Part shown: positions 5,869 to 7,774 of the stretch, one piece after another
How the letters are laid out: each line of letters begins with the position of its first letter
How positions within the stretch are numbered: the first letter of the stretch is position 1
Source of the DNA: an uncultured Desulfobacterales bacterium
GTDB lineage: Bacteria; Desulfobacterota; Desulfobacteria; Desulfobacterales; UBA11574
DNA: 7,774 nucleotides
Direction of reading: 5' to 3'
Assembly (NCBI GenBank): GCA_937925895.1
Contig: CALANC010000403.1
Coordinates: 1-7,774 of the forward strand
Made by a program: the position numbers and the translations under genes
Notes under the pieces: generated by a model
Told to the model about the DNA's origin: nothing
What the model saw: the letters and a program-made list of their open reading frames with translations, nothing else
The model's database searches: none

Positions 5869-6420
5869 CTATGGCCCATAAATAACAACGAGAAGTTCAG
5901 CTTTTTCCGCACCAATGTTTTTTAGCTTGTGCCTGATACCCGAATTAAAATGCAGGGATTCGCCCGTATCGAGTGTGTTGACATGGTCCCCTACGATCAA
6001 CTCGATCTTACCTGCCAACACGAAGACAAACTCTTCGCCTTCGTGTTGATAACCCACGCCTTTATGGTCTACCATGGGATCAATGGAGACTTTAAACGCT
6101 TTCAGGTGTTTGTTCTCCGCTCCCGGTGTTAGGGTGGTATAAGCGTAATTTTCTGTACGCTTGGTATAGGCCTTTATCCGGCTCCTTAGATTCGATTCTT
6201 GATCTCTTAGAAAAAACCCGGAGTCGATTTCCAAAGCCCTTGCAATCTGCAAAAGGGCGCCTACAGGGGGAATTTCCTTGCCCGATTCTATCTTCTTAAG
6301 ATAATCGATAGCAAAACCGGTTTCATTGGCGACACGGCTGAGGGACATTTTTTTCCTCAATCTTTCTTTTTTTATTTTCTTTCCTACCGGAACAAGAGCA
6401 TTGGCTCTCTTCTTTGCCAT
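5869..6420 (-). CDS. XRE-family transcriptional regulator with C-terminal cupin domain
   Basis: A 183-residue predicted DNA-binding regulator. Residues about 13-70 form an XRE/Cro-type helix-turn-helix, with VGKKIKKERLRKKMSLSRVA (12-31) and the recognition-helix region TGFAIDYLKKIESGKEIPP (34-52). Residues about 107-182 form a cupin barrel: HEGEEFVFVLAGKIEL (126-141) and GESLHFNSGIRHKLKN (153-168) keep candidate metal or ligand residues His126, Glu130 and His164. Such regulators usually bind a small-molecule effector in the cupin. I chose ATG 6420 because GGGAGG (6425-6430 on the complement) lies just upstream and family homology begins here; the longer frame from 6498 overlaps the end of hbd and adds 26 unrelated residues. 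It sits between hbd (19-nt gap) and acyl-CoA dehydrogenase, so autoregulation of this fatty-acid operon is a reasonable inference. Confidence 0.88.
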   Translation of the reverse strand: MAKKRANALVPVGKKIKKERLRKKMSLSRVANETGFAIDYLKKIESGKEIPPVGALLQIARALEIDSGFFLRDQESNLRSRIKAYTKRTENYAYTTLTPGAENKHLKAFKVSIDPMVDHKGVGYQHEGEEFVFVLAGKIELIVGDHVNTLDTGESLHFNSGIRHKLKNIGAEKAELLVVIYGP

Positions 6421-6439
6421 AATGCCTCCCAATTTTTTG

Positions 6440-7291
6440 TTAAGTATAGTCGTAAAATCCCCGTCCCGTCTTTCTTCCCAGCCAACCGGCCTCCACATAT
6501 TTCCGCAGCAACGGGCAGGCCCGATATTTTGAATCTTTAAATCCGTCGTAGAGTGTATCCATAATAGCCAGACAGGTATCCAAGCCGATTAAATCAGCGA
6601 GAGAAAGTGGGCCCATAGGATGATTCATTCCGAGTCTCATAACCGTGTCAATGTCTTCCCGGGTTCCCACCCCATGATACAAACAGTAAATCGCTTCGTT
6701 GATCATTGGCATGAGGATTCTATTGGCGATAAAGCCCGGATAATCTTTTGCTTCTGCCGGTGTCTTGCCGAATTTGAGCGCCAAATCCCATGTCGTCTGA
6801 AAGGTATCATCCGAAGTGTCCAACCCCCGGATGATCTCGACCAGCTTCATTACCGGGACGGGATTCATAAAATGCATTCCTATAATCTTCTCAGACCTCT
6901 TGGTTCTTGCCGCAATCCGACCGATAGGAATAGAAGACGTATTGGTTGCCAAAATCACATTGGCCGCACAAATTTGATCCAAATTTTCGAAAATTTCAAA
7001 TTTTACCGGTTCATATTCGGTGGCGGCTTCAACAACAAAATCGGCCGACGCCACATCCTTAATGTCAACGGTGGTGGTAATCCGATTTAAAATCTCCTCT
7101 TTCTCTGTCCCGTCCAACTTGCGTTTGTCAACGCCGCGCTGTAAAATCTTCTCTATGGCTTCGACACCCTGTTCAAGTAATTCGTCTTTGATATCGCTCA
7201 TAATCACATTTAAGCCGCTCATGGCTGCGACCTGCGCGATTCCACTACCCATCTGCCCCGCCCCGATTACACCAAACGTATTTATACCCAT
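6440..7291 (-). CDS. hbd: 3-hydroxybutyryl-CoA / 3-hydroxyacyl-CoA dehydrogenase
   Basis: NAD(P)-dependent oxidation of 3-hydroxyacyl-CoA to 3-ketoacyl-CoA, or the reverse. With the start at 7291 the protein has 283 residues, typical of stand-alone Hbd. The N-terminal Rossmann motif GVIGAGQMGSG (7-17) carries Gly10, Gly12 and Gly15. Catalytic residues fall at family spacing: Ser119 in NTSS, His140 in GMHFMNPVPV, Glu152 in KLVEII and Asn190 in PGFIANRIL. The C-terminal dimerisation domain includes NHPMGPLSLADLIGLD (223-238) and ends GRKTGRGFYDYT. ATG 7291 is preferred because GGAG (7298-7301 on the complement) lies 6 nt upstream and the coenzyme fold starts at once; ATG 7303, four residues longer, is possible. 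Between a thiolase (110-nt gap) and an XRE-cupin gene, it belongs to a beta-oxidation or butyrate-type operon. Confidence 0.93.
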   Translation of the reverse strand: MGINTFGVIGAGQMGSGIAQVAAMSGLNVIMSDIKDELLEQGVEAIEKILQRGVDKRKLDGTEKEEILNRITTTVDIKDVASADFVVEAATEYEPVKFEIFENLDQICAANVILATNTSSIPIGRIAARTKRSEKIIGMHFMNPVPVMKLVEIIRGLDTSDDTFQTTWDLALKFGKTPAEAKDYPGFIANRILMPMINEAIYCLYHGVGTREDIDTVMRLGMNHPMGPLSLADLIGLDTCLAIMDTLYDGFKDSKYRACPLLRKYVEAGWLGRKTGRGFYDYT

Positions 7292-7401
7292 AATCATCTC
7301 CATTCTTGCCTGAAAATTGATGAGAATTCCGGATTAGCACCTCGCCAAATTTAATAGGTATCAAATTGCTAAGCGCACGAAAAACCCTTGAGGCACAACC
7401 T

Positions 7402-7774
7402 CTATCGTTTGACAACCAATGCGACACCTTCTCCACCACCAAGACACAGCGACGCAACACCGGTTTTTTTCCCTGCCCGTTTCATCTCATGTAAAAGGGT
7501 AGTAAGTATTCGACTTCCACTGGCACCGATGGGATGTCCCAAGGAAACGGAACCTCCGTTTACGTTGACTCTGGTCGGATCTAGATGGAGCTCTTTCAGT
7601 ACCGCCACGGTCGAACCGCTGAAGGCCTCGTTAATCTCAAAAAGATCCACTTCTTCCAAGGTTATCCCTTCTTTAGCGAGACATTTGGGAATGGCCCAGA
7701 TCGGTGAAACCAAGAGGTATTTCGGGTCCATTCCGAAAGATGCCTGAGCACCGATAGTTGCAAGGATCTCGCAT
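7402..7774 (-). CDS. Thiolase (acetyl-CoA C-acetyltransferase), C-terminal part
   Basis: Partial gene running off the right edge; about 124 C-terminal residues of a roughly 390-residue family are present. The frame is open through 7774, so the Met at 7731 is internal and not the start. Thiolase C-terminal features are clear: the NEAF motif (INEAFSGS), the block VNVNGGSVSLGHPIGASG with the catalytic His in GHP, and SLCLGGGEG with the second active-site cysteine. The nucleophilic cysteine near the usual position 90 lies outside the window. It catalyses thiolytic cleavage of 3-ketoacyl-CoA or condensation of two acetyl-CoA. It is upstream of hbd on the same strand, so it probably leads the operon segment seen here. 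Acetoacetyl-CoA and longer-chain 3-ketoacyl-CoA specificities cannot be separated. Confidence 0.9.
   Translation of the reverse strand, partial: CEILATIGAQASFGMDPKYLLVSPIWAIPKCLAKEGITLEEVDLFEINEAFSGSTVAVLKELHLDPTRVNVNGGSVSLGHPIGASGSRILTTLLHEMKRAGKKTGVASLCLGGGEGVALVVKR

Noticed and set aside
6421..6498. Extended N-terminus of the XRE-cupin protein from ATG 6498
   Set aside because: It would overlap the hbd coding end by 59 nt and adds residues unlike an HTH protein. The ATG at 6420 has a good GGGAGG site.
7385..7402. Small hairpin (GAGG/CCTC) with a nearby T-run at the thiolase 3' end, read on the minus strand
   Set aside because: The stem is only 4 bp and the T-run is offset by GGG, so it is not a credible terminator; hbd follows closely and is probably co-transcribed.

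Overview
This 7.8 kb window looks like chromosomal DNA from an anaerobic bacterium, most likely a Desulfobacterota (former Deltaproteobacteria) fatty-acid degrader. That assignment is inference: it rests on the protein families, a clustered beta-oxidation gene set, moderate GC, and a predicted selenoprotein of a type common in that group. No rRNA, tRNA, CRISPR array or insertion sequence was seen.

Layout: two convergent gene blocks meet at about position 4500-4640. The plus-strand block (1-4497) starts with the C-terminal tail of an upstream gene. It continues with an AMP-forming long-chain acyl-CoA ligase (fadD, 186-1883), a HAD-family phosphatase (1896-2552), a 227-nt spacer with a candidate promoter, a GrdB/PrdB-like selenoprotein (2780-3577) and a RarD/EamA-type membrane transporter (3574-4497) that overlaps it by 4 nt. 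The minus-strand block, in transcription order, is the 3' part of a thiolase (7774-7402), 3-hydroxyacyl-CoA dehydrogenase (hbd, 7291-6440), an XRE-cupin regulator (6420-5869) and an acyl-CoA dehydrogenase (5789-4635).

The most important observation is the gene at 2780-3577. A simple ORF caller splits it into two ORFs in the same frame (2780-3295 and 3314-3577) separated by one TGA at 3293-3295. The translation runs through the TGA with family-like sequence on both sides. The TGA codes the first position of a UxxC motif (U-G-I-C). A perfect 6-bp hairpin with a G-first loop begins 12 nt after it, as expected for a bacterial SECIS element. I therefore annotate one 265-residue selenoprotein with Sec172, not a truncated gene plus an orphan ORF.

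The second notable structure is a 112-nt imperfect inverted repeat (4523-4634) that fills the gap between the convergent rarD and acyl-CoA dehydrogenase genes and directly abuts the latter's stop codon. It could be a bidirectional terminator, a dispersed palindromic repeat, or both.

How the genes fit together: FadD activates fatty acids to acyl-CoA. Acyl-CoA dehydrogenase, 3-hydroxyacyl-CoA dehydrogenase and thiolase catalyse three of the four beta-oxidation steps; no enoyl-CoA hydratase lies in the window. The XRE-cupin protein inside the minus-strand operon is the obvious candidate for local control. The selenoprotein and RarD have no evident link to this pathway.
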